Origin: Sphaerisporangium dianthi
GTDB lineage: Bacteria; Actinomycetota; Actinomycetes; Streptosporangiales; Streptosporangiaceae
Direction: 5' to 3'
Length of the DNA: 64,000 nt
Assembly: GCF_042654065.1 (NCBI RefSeq)
Contig: NZ_JBHSFP010000023.1
Coordinates: forward strand, 62,001 to 126,000
Shown here piece by piece: positions 17,438 through 25,336 of the stretch. The first letter of the stretch is position 1. Every line of letters starts with the position of its first letter. The translations under genes were made by a program, and so were the position numbers. The notes beneath the pieces are model-generated. The model was given only the letters and a program-made list of their open reading frames with translations, did not search any database and had not been told where the DNA came from.

Positions 17438-18724
17438 CTACTTGTAGGTGATGTCGGAGGACGAGTAGATGCAGTTGACGCCGTCGGCGCCGCTGCCGAT
17501 CTTCGTCGGCTCGCTGCCCTTCGGCACACCCTTGTACTTGTCGCAGATGCTGATGCCGCTGCTGCTTCCGTACACGGTGATGTTGCTGAACCGCGCGGTG
17601 TCGCCCCAGTTGGTGTTGATCCCGGCGAGCACCTTGGTGCTCTGCGCGACGATGTTGTTCATCACCACGTGGCGCTGGTAGGAGCTGGAGCAGTTGCCGC
17701 ACGCCCGGTACAGCTTGCCTGAGCTTCCGACGAAGAAGCCGCTGATGTGGACGGTGCCCGGCCCGTTGTGCTGGAACACCTTGTCGGCGCCCGACTTCGC
17801 GCCGCCGCCGGTGACGTAGTAGTCCGAGCCGCCGAGGAAGGTCGCGGCGTCCTCGCCCACGTCCTCCCACCACACGTTCTGGATCGTGCAGTTGCCGTTG
17901 CAGTGGACGCCGTCGCCCGCGGGCGCGCCGATGATGACGTTCTTGATCGTCGCGCCGGGCGCCAGCTCGAACATCGGGTCCTGGCTCTCGCTCTGGCCGC
18001 CGTCACCGATGCCGTAGTAGCGCTTCATCCCGCCGTCGAAGGTGCCCGACACCTGGATCGTGGCGTTGACCTTCACCGAACCGGTGGGCGTGGGGAAGGC
18101 CGGGATGGTGCCGCCGCCACCGGTCGGCGTCGGGGTAGGGGTCGGGGTCCGGGTGGGCGTGGCGGTGGGGCTGGCGGTGGGGCTCGGGGTCGACCCGGCC
18201 GGCGTCAGCCTCCACTGCTTGCTGGTCACCGAGTCGCAGGAGTTCTGCTGGACCAGCGCTCCGGAGCTCGTCGAGCTGTCCTTGACGTTCAGGCACTTGC
18301 CGCCGTTGGCGTTGACCACCCGGTAGTCGGACCCGGACTCGGTGAGCTGCCAGGTCTGCGAGGAGGCGCCGGAACACGACTCCAGCTGCACGGCCTTGCC
18401 CGCGGAGGTGCTCGCGTCCTTGACGCCCGCGCACTTGCCTGTGCTGCCCGCCCTGAGCGTGACGCCGCCGCCGGACGAGGTGAGCGTCCAGACCTGGTTG
18501 CCGCCGCCGTTGCAGGACGACTGGACGAGCTGGGTGCCGTCGGAGCTGCCGGGGGCGTCGAGGCAGAGCCCGCTCCCGGCGTTGACCAGGGTGTAGGAGC
18601 CGGAGGTCGGCGCGGCCTCCGCGGCCGTCCCGGCACCGGTGATGCCGGCCACGAGCGCGACGCCCGTCGCGGCCGTCAGGACGAGGGTCCTGCCCGTCCT
18701 CCTTGTCCTCATGATGAGGCTCAC
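17438..18724 (-). CDS. secreted pectate lyase (PL3) with ricin-type CBM
   Basis: A 428-residue extracellular enzyme. It has a signal peptide (residues 1-38, with RTRRTGRTLVLTAATGVALVAG), then a ricin B/CBM13 beta-trefoil (about 42-180, with repeated QxW-type ends such as NQVWTL, SQTWQL and KQWRL), a Pro/Thr-rich linker (about 182-205), and a PL3 right-handed parallel beta-helix (about 215-428, with GDGVHCNGNCTIQNVWWEDVGEDAATF and AGINTNWGDTARFSNI). PL3 enzymes cleave polygalacturonate by beta-elimination using calcium. The GTG at 18724 has GAGGAG 6 nt upstream. It follows the PL1 gene by 51 nt, likely in one operon. Confidence 0.92.
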   Translation of the reverse strand: MSLIMRTRRTGRTLVLTAATGVALVAGITGAGTAAEAAPTSGSYTLVNAGSGLCLDAPGSSDGTQLVQSSCNGGGNQVWTLTSSGGGVTLRAGSTGKCAGVKDASTSAGKAVQLESCSGASSQTWQLTESGSDYRVVNANGGKCLNVKDSSTSSGALVQQNSCDSVTSKQWRLTPAGSTPSPTASPTATPTRTPTPTPTPTGGGGTIPAFPTPTGSVKVNATIQVSGTFDGGMKRYYGIGDGGQSESQDPMFELAPGATIKNVIIGAPAGDGVHCNGNCTIQNVWWEDVGEDAATFLGGSDYYVTGGGAKSGADKVFQHNGPGTVHISGFFVGSSGKLYRACGNCSSSYQRHVVMNNIVAQSTKVLAGINTNWGDTARFSNITVYGSSSGISICDKYKGVPKGSEPTKIGSGADGVNCIYSSSDITYK

Positions 18725-18775
18725 ATTTCTCTCCTCGGTTCGCTGGACCGTTGGGTCCGGTTCTCGCGGACGGCG

Positions 18776-19780
18776 TCAGACGCTGATCTTGCCCGCGCCG
18801 GCGCTCGCGGTGACGATCGACTTGACGTTCGACGGGGTGTCGAGCGTGTAGGAGTAGGGGATCGAGGCCACGCTGCCTCCGGCGTCTCCCGCACCCGAGT
18901 TCACGAAGTGGTTGTTGCGCGCCACGAGGTTGCCCGGGTCGGAGGACGCCTCGCCGCGGTGGAACGGGTCGGCGGTGTTCTCGAAGTAGTTGCCCTCGAC
19001 CAGGACGCCGGCCCCTTCGGTGGAGGCCACGCCGTAGCCGCCGCCGGATCCGACGCTGCGGTAGAAGTTGTTGTAGACGTGCACCGGGTTGCCGAAGCGC
19101 ACGCGCGGGTGGCGCTGGTTGGTGCCGTCGAAGAAGTTGTGGTGGTAGGTCACCCGCAGGTGGCCGACGTCCTCGGCGGCGTTGCCGTCGCTGTGGCCGA
19201 GCAGCATGGTCTTGTCATGGTTGAAGACGCGGTTCCACGAGACCGTGACGTAGTCGCTGGAGCGCTTGATGTCGATGGCGCCGTCGTGGCCGTTGCTGAG
19301 GGTGTTGTGGTCCAGCCACACCCGCGTCGAGTACTGCACGTTGATGCCGTCGTCGTCCCAGTCACGGAACGTCAGGTTCCGGATGATCACGTTGGACGCC
19401 TTGGTCACGTTGAGCCCGCATCCGGCCAGCGTGGCTCCGGCGTTGCCGAGGACGGTCTTGTTGGACGTGACCTTGAGCATGCCCGAGCAGGAGATCGTCC
19501 CGGAGACGCGGATCACCGCGGCGCTGGAGGACGAGAGCGCGGTGGTGAGCGCCGACGCGCTGGAGACGTTGGTGGCGGGGACGTTGCCGCCGCCGGTCGT
19601 GCCGCCCCCCTGGGTGGCCCAGCCCACCAGGTCCGTCGGGGCCGCCATCACGGCCTGACGCGCGAGGCCCGGCGTCTGCGCGGAGGCCGCGTTCACGATG
19701 CCGCCCGCCAGGGCCGCGCCCGACGCCGTCATCAGGGCGAGCACCACGCCGGCCCGCTTCCTTCTCACGATCACGCCCAT
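18776..19780 (-). CDS. secreted pectate lyase (PL1)
   Basis: A 334-residue secreted beta-helix lyase. The signal peptide covers about residues 1-34 (VRRKRAGVVLALMTASGAALAGG). The PL1 hallmarks are WDDDGINVQYSTRVWLDHNTL, DGAIDIKRSSDYVTVSWN (calcium-binding Asp residues), HDKTMLLGH and RHPRVRFGNPVHVYNNFY (with the catalytic Arg). AGGAG 6 nt before the ATG at 19780 sets the start. Together with the PL3 enzyme it should break down plant pectin outside the cell; no uptake or oligogalacturonate genes are adjacent. Confidence 0.94.
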   Translation of the reverse strand: MGVIVRRKRAGVVLALMTASGAALAGGIVNAASAQTPGLARQAVMAAPTDLVGWATQGGGTTGGGNVPATNVSSASALTTALSSSSAAVIRVSGTISCSGMLKVTSNKTVLGNAGATLAGCGLNVTKASNVIIRNLTFRDWDDDGINVQYSTRVWLDHNTLSNGHDGAIDIKRSSDYVTVSWNRVFNHDKTMLLGHSDGNAAEDVGHLRVTYHHNFFDGTNQRHPRVRFGNPVHVYNNFYRSVGSGGGYGVASTEGAGVLVEGNYFENTADPFHRGEASSDPGNLVARNNHFVNSGAGDAGGSVASIPYSYTLDTPSNVKSIVTASAGAGKISV

Positions 19781-19824
19781 GGTCACTCCTCGGGGTTCAT
19801 GCGGGTCTGCCATCCATCGGTGTT

Positions 19825-19850
19825 CACATATGTGTATGGCATACATGTGA
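19825..19850. promoter_or_regulatory. palindromic site upstream of pectate lyase operon
   Basis: CACATATGTG (19825-19834) is a perfect 10-bp palindrome; the mirrored half CATACATGTGAG follows at once. It lies 45-70 nt upstream of the PL1 start in the most AT-rich part of the spacer, where an operator for the lyase operon is expected. See also the related site at 19988. Confidence 0.5.
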
Positions 19851-19987
19851 GCGAACGACTTGACGGTAAAAATCGCCCTCACGCCTGTCAACCCGGCTGG
19901 TGAACCCCGGGAAACCGATTCTTCGCGGCAGGGCCCCTCCACGGGCTCCTAGCTGGGCGCTCGCCGGTTCTCCATTGAGGGATTCGT

Positions 19988-20001
19988 TTCACATGTGTGA
20001 A
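19988..20001. promoter_or_regulatory. second TTCACA-N2-TGTGAA site
   Basis: TTCACA-TG-TGTGAA, a 6-bp dyad that contains the palindrome CACATGTG. It lies 208 nt upstream of the PL1 gene and shares the TTCACAT half with the first site, so both may bind the same regulator. The rest of the spacer (20002-20087) shows nothing else. Confidence 0.45.
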
Positions 20002-20087
20002 CGGGATGAAACGTTCAGCCCGGCGAGCGGCACGGCCGCATCGCGGGCGGGCGCGCCGGTCGGGGAACGACGGTCAGGGGACGACGG

Positions 20088-20537
20088 TCAGGGGACGACG
20101 GTGACCGGCCGGCGGCCCGCGCGGACCAGACGGATCGCCACCGAGCCCATCAGGCGGTGACCGGCCTGGACGGAGGCGCCGACGACCACCGCGTCCGCCT
20201 TGACCTGGTCGGCGACGTGGATCAGGGCGGACGCGGCGTCGCCGCGCTCGATGCGGAAGGTGTGCGGGACCCGGGGGTGCATCGACTCGGCGACCTTGGC
20301 TATGCGCTCGCGGAGCTCGTTGCCCACCTCCTCCTGCGCCAGGAGGGCCGACGCCGAGGCGTCGGGGATGAACGAGGTGATCGCGCCCGGCGAGGCGGCG
20401 AACACGAAGACGAGCGCGGAGCCCTGGCGGCGGGCGAGCCCCCAGGCGTAGGCGACCGCCCGGAGGGAGGTATCGGAGCCGTCGACTCCGACGACGATCA
20501 CCTGGGGACCGTCGGTGCCTATCTCGAAGCCGCTCAT
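20088..20537 (-). CDS. universal stress protein
   Basis: A single-domain UspA-family protein of 149 residues. The first strand has VIVVGVDGSDTSLRAVAYAWGLA, and the nucleotide-binding signature near the end is VVGASVQAGHRLMGSVAIRLVRAGRRPVTVVP, close to the ATP-binding GxxG-N9-G(S/T) pattern. Family members respond to dormancy, hypoxia or other stress in the cytosol. Single gene, divergent from the PadR gene. Confidence 0.93.
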   Translation of the reverse strand: MSGFEIGTDGPQVIVVGVDGSDTSLRAVAYAWGLARRQGSALVFVFAASPGAITSFIPDASASALLAQEEVGNELRERIAKVAESMHPRVPHTFRIERGDAASALIHVADQVKADAVVVGASVQAGHRLMGSVAIRLVRAGRRPVTVVP

Positions 20538-20656
20538 GCCGCGAGCTTACGACCGGCGTACGCGACGCCGGACCGCGGACCCGGCACTACGCGGCGACGC
20601 GGATCGCCTGACATCGGCGCGACGGGCGGTCTTGTCGGTTCTTACTCGCCGACGTA

Positions 20657-20672
20657 TATTCGCTTACGAATA
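20657..20672. promoter_or_regulatory. likely PadR operator
   Basis: TATTCG-CTTA-CGAATA, a 6-bp dyad with a 4-nt spacer, centred 28 nt before the PadR start codon in an AT-rich island. PadR proteins usually repress their own promoter, so this is the natural candidate site. Confidence 0.6.
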
Positions 20673-20692
20673 ATCCTGAGCGAGGTGAAGTG

Positions 20693-21352
20693 ATGGCGAA
20701 GCGACGCAAGGTCGGCAACCTGCTGGCCCTCGCCGTTCTCAGCGCCGTCGTCCAGCGGCCGATGCACCCCTACGAGATGGCCTCGATCCTGCGCGCGCGC
20801 GGCAAAGACCACGACATGCGCGTCAAGTGGGGCTCGCTCTACACGGTGGTGCGCAACCTCGAGCGGCACGGCTTCGTGGAGGCCGCCGAGAGCACCCGGC
20901 AAGGCGGCCGGCCCGAGCGCACGATCTACCGCATCACCGACGCCGGCCGCGAGGAAATGCGCGACTGGGCCCGTGAGCTGATCTCCACCCCCGAGCCTGA
21001 GTGGTCGAGCTTCCGCGCCGGCCTTTCGGTCATGGGAGGCCTGCCGCCGGAAGAGGTCGCCGATCTGCTGCGACACCGTCTGGACCTGATGGAGGCGGAG
21101 ATCGCCGCCCAGCGGGACTCCCTGGCGCGCGAGGGCCGCGACGTCCCCCGTCTCTTCCTCATCGAGGACGAGTACGAGGTGTCCGTCCGGCAGGCAGAGG
21201 CGACCTGGGTGCGGTCGCTGCTCGCGGAACTGGCCGCCGGCTCGTTCCCCGGCCAGGCCGGGTGGCGGGCCTTCCACGAGACGGGGCTGATGCCGCCCGA
21301 GCTGGCGGACCTCGCGGAAAGGGGCGGCTCGACCGGCATCGACGACGCGTGA
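20693..21352 (+). CDS. PadR-family transcriptional regulator
   Basis: A 219-residue PadR protein. The N-terminal winged helix (residues 8-85) shows LALAVLSAVVQRPMHPYEM, KWGSLYTVVRNLERHGFVE and GGRPERTIYRITDAGR, the classic PadR pattern. The C-terminal half is helical and probably dimerises and binds the ligand. GAGGTGA is close before the ATG at 20693 (a GTG at 20690 is in frame). The palindrome at 20657 suggests autoregulation. It may also control the downstream hydrolase, though a hairpin separates the two. Confidence 0.93.
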   Translation: MAKRRKVGNLLALAVLSAVVQRPMHPYEMASILRARGKDHDMRVKWGSLYTVVRNLERHGFVEAAESTRQGGRPERTIYRITDAGREEMRDWARELISTPEPEWSSFRAGLSVMGGLPPEEVADLLRHRLDLMEAEIAAQRDSLAREGRDVPRLFLIEDEYEVSVRQAEATWVRSLLAELAAGSFPGQAGWRAFHETGLMPPELADLAERGGSTGIDDA

Positions 21353-21367
21353 CCCGACGACCATGAC

Positions 21368-21399
21368 GCCCGGCGGGGTGCGGGAACACCCCGCCGGGC
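21368..21399. terminator. perfect 13-bp hairpin after padR
   Basis: GCCCGGCGGGGTG and CACCCCGCCGGGC pair perfectly across the 6-nt loop CGGGAA, 16 nt after the PadR stop codon. No T run follows, which is common in high-GC actinomycetes. It would limit read-through into the hydrolase gene. Confidence 0.7.
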
Positions 21400-21554
21400 T
21401 CGACCTCGAACCGAGACCCGTCGACGGAACCCGGCCACAAGGTGGCGACCGCAAGGATAGCTGGGCTCCCCCGCATGGGCCGGTTCGGACGCATGCCCGA
21501 CCGAACAGCCCGGGACCGGAACGGCCGGTTCCGGAGCCGACCATGGGAGAGACA

Positions 21555-22415
21555 ATGACAGTGACGACCGGCTCCGTGACCTCCGCGGACGGCACCACCA
21601 TCGGCTACCGGCGGCTCGGCCGCGGTCCCGGCCTGGTTCTGATCCACGGCGCGATGGAGTCCTCCATCAGCCACATCGAGCTGGCCGAGGCGCTGGCCCC
21701 CGACTTCACCTGCTACCTGCCCGACCGGCGCGGGCGGGGCCTGAGCGGCCCGCACCGCGAGGGGCACTGCCTGCGCACCGAAGTGGAGGACATCGGCGCC
21801 CTGCTGGCCGAGACCGGCGCCCGCGACCTGTTCGGCGTCAGCGCCGGCGGCATCATCGCGCTGCGGACGGCGCTCACCGTGCCGACCGTGCGCAGGGCCG
21901 TCATCTTCGACCCGCCGCTGTCGGTGAACGGCTCGCCGTCCACCGCCTGGCTGGGACGGCACGAGAGGGAGTTGGCCGAGGGCGATGTGGCGGCGGCGCT
22001 GGTCACCGGCATGAAGGGCACGCAGATGGGGCCCCGGGTCTTCGACTACGTCCCCCGCCGGCTGCTGGAGGCGCTCACCGCCATGGCCATGGCCCGCGAG
22101 GACAAGAACGCCGGGCCCGACGACGTGCCGTTCCGGGCGCTGGCTCCGACCCTCCGCCATGACGTGCGGCTGGTCATCGAGCAGAGCGGCGACCTCGAGG
22201 CCGTGAAGGCCATGCGCGCCGAGATCCTGCTGCTCGTCGGCGGCACGAGCCCGGCGTACATGCGGGTGGCCGTCGACGCCCTCGCGCGCGTGCTGCCGGA
22301 CGCCGAGCGCGCCGAGCTGGCCGGTCTCGGGCACAGCGCCTCGGGCAACGCGGCCCAGCGCGGCCGTCCCGAGCGCGTCGCCGAGGTGATCCGCCGCTTC
22401 CTCACCCGTCCCTGA
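21555..22415 (+). CDS. alpha/beta hydrolase
   Basis: A 286-residue alpha/beta-hydrolase. It has the oxyanion-side motif LVLIHGAMESS, the DRRGRGLS segment, the nucleophile elbow GVSAGG (Ser) and a late His in GLGHSASGN. The acid is probably in one of the loops after residue 225. It could be an esterase or similar enzyme of the cytosol; the substrate is unknown. GGGAGA lies 4 nt before the ATG at 21555. The 200 nt upstream hold the hairpin and no gene. Confidence 0.85.
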   Translation: MTVTTGSVTSADGTTIGYRRLGRGPGLVLIHGAMESSISHIELAEALAPDFTCYLPDRRGRGLSGPHREGHCLRTEVEDIGALLAETGARDLFGVSAGGIIALRTALTVPTVRRAVIFDPPLSVNGSPSTAWLGRHERELAEGDVAAALVTGMKGTQMGPRVFDYVPRRLLEALTAMAMAREDKNAGPDDVPFRALAPTLRHDVRLVIEQSGDLEAVKAMRAEILLLVGGTSPAYMRVAVDALARVLPDAERAELAGLGHSASGNAAQRGRPERVAEVIRRFLTRP

Positions 22416-22542
22416 CGGCGCGGACGGCCGGACCTGGCGGTCAGGGGCGGCCGGCCGGACCTGGCGGGTCAGAGACGGACGGGCCCGCCGGCCGGAGCCG
22501 GTCGAGCGGTCCTTCGGCAGGGCGGCCGGACGGTACCGCGGG

Positions 22543-22944
22543 TCAGGGGCGGTCGAAGTACTCGAGGAGGCGGGCGTACTGTTCCTCGATCGCCCCGGAG
22601 TCGAACTCGCCGGCCGGGAGCACCTCTCCCAGCGCCTCGTTGAGGAGTTCCCTGCCCTTGCTCTCGGCGTCGTCCTGCGCGCGGTGGACGGCCGCCAGCA
22701 GTTCCTCGGCCAGCGACCCGCTGTCCAGGCGCATGGCGCGCCGGGTGATCATGACGTCCCGCACCAGCCCGTCCGAGCCTGTGACGACCTTGATCTGGCC
22801 GTCCGCGGCCTCGCCCTCCCCGACGATCGTCTCCAGCTCGTGCTGCCCCTCCTCGACCCACGCGAGGATGCGCGCGGCGCGCTCGGCGTCCTGCTCCAGG
22901 TCGCCGTCCCGCCAGTTGGCGGGGTTCGCGTCCAGCCTGCCCAT
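22543..22944 (-). CDS. YbaB/EbfC-like protein 1
   Basis: A 133-residue protein with the YbaB/EbfC fold pattern: an N-terminal helix (DLEQDAERAARILAWVEEGQHELETIVGEG), a small beta-sheet (ADGQIKVVTGSDGLVRDVMITRRAMRLD) and a C-terminal helix (LAEELLAAVHRAQDDAESKGRELLNEAL), plus an acidic tail. Canonical YbaB binds DNA as a dimer. The actinomycete paralogues are often beside WXG100/EspC-type genes, as here, and may have another role. AGGAG 6 nt before the ATG. It lies 28 nt after a second paralogue and is probably co-transcribed with it. Confidence 0.8.
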   Translation of the reverse strand: MGRLDANPANWRDGDLEQDAERAARILAWVEEGQHELETIVGEGEAADGQIKVVTGSDGLVRDVMITRRAMRLDSGSLAEELLAAVHRAQDDAESKGRELLNEALGEVLPAGEFDSGAIEEQYARLLEYFDRP

Positions 22945-22972
22945 CGACCACTCCTTGCCCGCGCCTCGCGCG

Positions 22973-23365
22973 TCACTCGATCTCACGGGCGGCCTGTTCG
23001 ACCCTGCGCCGCACGAACCGCTCGTCGAGCGGCTCGGGGAACCCGGCGGCGCGTTCTCTGGCGTGCTCGATGATCTCCTCGGAGGCGCGCACCGCGGACT
23101 CCTGGGCGTCCCGGATGGCCCGCAGCGCCTCTCTGCCGAGCTCGCCCGGGTCCAGGCGCATGACGCGCGGGTCGAACCGCACGTCCGTGAGCCGCCCCCT
23201 GCCGTCGGACACCACCCGCACCAGGCCGCCGGCGCCCTCCGCCTCCCCGGTCACCTGCCCGATCGCGGCCTGCGCCTGCCGCAGCCCGCGCATGACCTCC
23301 TCGGTCTGGCGGATGATCCGCTCCAGATGCTCCAGGTCATCTGTCCACGGAGTCGGTGATGACAC
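22973..23365 (-). CDS. YbaB/EbfC-like protein 2
   Basis: A 130-residue paralogue of the next gene in the same layout: helix (DLEHLERIIRQTEEVMRGLRQAQAAIGQVTGEAEG), sheet (GLVRVVSDGRGRLTDVRFDPRVMRLDPGE), helix (LGREALRAIRDAQESAVRASEEIIEHARERA). The shared RxMRLD at the sheet-helix turn marks both. AAAGGAG stands 8 nt before the GTG at 23365. It is divergent from the EspC-like gene, with 185 nt between them that must hold both promoters. Confidence 0.8.
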   Translation of the reverse strand: MSSPTPWTDDLEHLERIIRQTEEVMRGLRQAQAAIGQVTGEAEGAGGLVRVVSDGRGRLTDVRFDPRVMRLDPGELGREALRAIRDAQESAVRASEEIIEHARERAAGFPEPLDERFVRRRVEQAAREIE

Positions 23366-23550
23366 GAGATGCTCCTTTACCGGACGCCGGAGCGTCGGAC
23401 GGCGACGTCTCGTCAGGATGCTACCGGCGGCGGGCATCGCGGCCGGTACCCCTGATCCACGACATGCGTGAAATGTCGGCATTAGCGGGTGAATGTGGCG
23501 CAATCGTGCCCGATCATGGCTAGCCTGCGACCATGGAACGGGGATTCGAC

Positions 23551-23862
23551 ATGGCCCACGGGGCTCTGGAAGTGTCCGCCTCGCACCTCAGGGTCCACGG
23601 GGAAGAGCAGGCGTCGGCGGTACGGGCACTGCTGGAGAACGACCCTCGGTCATGGGGTGACGACGGCCTGCTGAGCCCGCTCATCTCCGCCTACATCGAG
23701 TGCAAGAACACCGCCCTCGCCACCTACACGCACATGGGAAACGTGATCACCGCCACCGGAGACGGGCTCACGACCGCGAGCGGACGGGTTTCCTACGTCG
23801 AGGACGACCTGGTGAGCGGCATGGTCACGCTGGACGGGGACGCGGGCGCCTCATGGACGTGA
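23551..23862 (+). CDS. EspC/WXG100-like type VII secretion substrate
   Basis: A 103-residue, mostly helical small protein that starts MAHGALEVSASHLRVHGEEQ and has a second helix region (YIECKNTALATYTHMGNVITATGDGLTTASGRVSYVEDD). This is the pattern of the EspC/DUF2580-like family of type VII secretion targets. It lacks a clear WxG turn (SWGDDG is near it). GGGGA 7 nt before the ATG at 23551 sets the start; an ATG at 23533 is also in frame. It overlaps the next gene by 10 nt, so the two are co-translated. Confidence 0.7.
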   Translation: MAHGALEVSASHLRVHGEEQASAVRALLENDPRSWGDDGLLSPLISAYIECKNTALATYTHMGNVITATGDGLTTASGRVSYVEDDLVSGMVTLDGDAGASWT

Positions 23863-24737
23863 TGCTGCCCCCATGGGCCGCCGGCATCCTGAACATGGCC
23901 GGAGTCCCCTGGCCCAACATCAGCGAGAGCAAGATCCGCGCCGAGGCGCAGTCCTGGCGCCACCTCACCGCCCGGTCGGCGGCCACCTCCGAGGGCGCCG
24001 ACCGGGCGATCCGGACGGCGGGGGCCGACTACAAGGGGGCCTCCGCGACCGCCCTGGCCGGCCACTGGGAGAAGACCGGCGGCACCGGGCATCTGGGCAT
24101 GGCGACCAAGGCGAGCGGCTACGCGCCCGTCCTGCTCGACGGCACGGCCACCGTCGTCACCGGCACGAAGATCGCGGTGATCTCGCAGGCGGCCGCCGCC
24201 ACGGTGAAGCTCGCGACCAGCATGCTCGCCGGCGGCCCGCTCGCCCTCGGATCCGCGACGGCCACCGTGCTCGCCACGCGGTACGCGATGGGCAAGATCC
24301 TGCGCGAAGCCGGCGAGGGCGGCGCCCGCGTGCTCGCCCCCGGCCTCGCCCGCCGGGTCACCGAACCCCTGGAACGCATCCTCCGCGGCGCCCGCGGCCC
24401 CTGGGGCGGCCCCCCGCTCGCCATGGCCGGCGGACCCCGGCACATCCCCGGCGGTGCATCCCGTTTCCGGCCGCCCAAGACGGACGGACCCGGCAAACCC
24501 ACCATCCTCCAGATGTCCGCCCGCCGGCGGCAGAACTCCCCCAACAAGACGAACTCCGGTGTCCGCAAGGTGGGGAGCAGAGGGGACGCGGAGTCGCAGG
24601 CGAGGAGGGCGGCCGCCGACGGAGGCAGCAGAGCGGTGTTCCGCGGCCCGTGCAAATCAGGCGACCACTTCCACGTGGACTACCTCAACAACCGAGGTGA
24701 GATCATGCACACCAGGCACTTCCCGTTCCAGGAGTAA
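23853..24737 (+). CDS. putative polymorphic toxin, T7SS-type
   Basis: A 294-residue protein. The first 100 residues look like a long WXG100-type helical module (LPPWAAGILNMAGVPWPNISESKIRAEAQSWRHL, then SATALAGHWEKTGGTGHLG). A hydrophobic Ala/Gly/Thr-rich stretch follows at about 105-150. A basic Pro-rich linker leads to a small C-terminal domain of about 75 residues (NSGVRKVGSRGDAESQARRAAADGG...) with GDHFHVDYLNNRGEIMHTRHF. The H-x-H, Asp and late His resemble the active sites of small nuclease toxins, but I cannot name the toxin family. It is followed within 5 nt by a likely immunity gene. Confidence 0.6.
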   Translation: MDVMLPPWAAGILNMAGVPWPNISESKIRAEAQSWRHLTARSAATSEGADRAIRTAGADYKGASATALAGHWEKTGGTGHLGMATKASGYAPVLLDGTATVVTGTKIAVISQAAAATVKLATSMLAGGPLALGSATATVLATRYAMGKILREAGEGGARVLAPGLARRVTEPLERILRGARGPWGGPPLAMAGGPRHIPGGASRFRPPKTDGPGKPTILQMSARRRQNSPNKTNSGVRKVGSRGDAESQARRAAADGGSRAVFRGPCKSGDHFHVDYLNNRGEIMHTRHFPFQE

Positions 24738-24742
24738 CGATC

Positions 24743-25252
24743 GTGAATGAGTCCCAGACCGACAACCAGGCGACCGGGCACGGCGACCTGCTGGCCGGCG
24801 CCCGCGATCTGGGCTCGGCCATCGAGGAGCACGCCCGGGTCCTCAGCGAGTCCCCCGACGACTACCCGCGCGTGGTCGGGGCGGTCAACCGCCTGCGCGC
24901 CTCCGCCATCGCCTACGCCGCCCTGTGCGCCGACCAGGCCGGGTGGGGCAACCCGTTCAGCGACCTTGAGAACGAGCCGGACTCCGACGATGAGGAGGCC
25001 GAGCAGGCCGCCGGAGCGGCGGACGGCGCCGCCCCCGTGGTGGTCCTGGAGGCCAGTTACCGCATCCGCGTGAACGACATGGAGGCCGCCACCCGCCTGG
25101 TGGGCGACCAGGCGTCGGACGATCTGCTGGGCGCCCCCTCCGACGTGGTCTCACGGCTGTACGTCAGGGACGGCTGGGACCCGTCCCTGTACGGCGACGT
25201 CTTCGACGTGCTCGACCAGTCGTGGACGTGCGGCCCCGACCCCGCGCGATAG
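24743..25252 (+). CDS. putative immunity protein
   Basis: A 169-residue, strongly acidic protein with no signal peptide. It has a helical N-terminal part (residues 15-75), an acidic linker (ENEPDSDDEEAEQ) and a mixed alpha/beta C-terminal part (VVVLEASYRIRVNDMEAATRLVGDQASDDLL...). No family recognised. I call it immunity only from its place: it begins 5 nt after the toxin-like gene (GTG start, GGAG upstream), is acidic where the toxin tip is basic, and stays in the cytosol. Confidence 0.5.
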   Translation: MNESQTDNQATGHGDLLAGARDLGSAIEEHARVLSESPDDYPRVVGAVNRLRASAIAYAALCADQAGWGNPFSDLENEPDSDDEEAEQAAGAADGAAPVVVLEASYRIRVNDMEAATRLVGDQASDDLLGAPSDVVSRLYVRDGWDPSLYGDVFDVLDQSWTCGPDPAR

Positions 25253-25336
25253 CGGAGGCCCCCGGCGGCCCGGTCACGGCGCGGACGCCCACCGGCGGCG
25301 CCCCTGGTCGGGTGCGGACGCTCACCGGCACCGCGG

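Noticed and set aside
23533..23862. A classical WXG100 (ESAT-6) protein.
   Set aside because: No clean WxG turn between two helices; the EspC-like description fits better.
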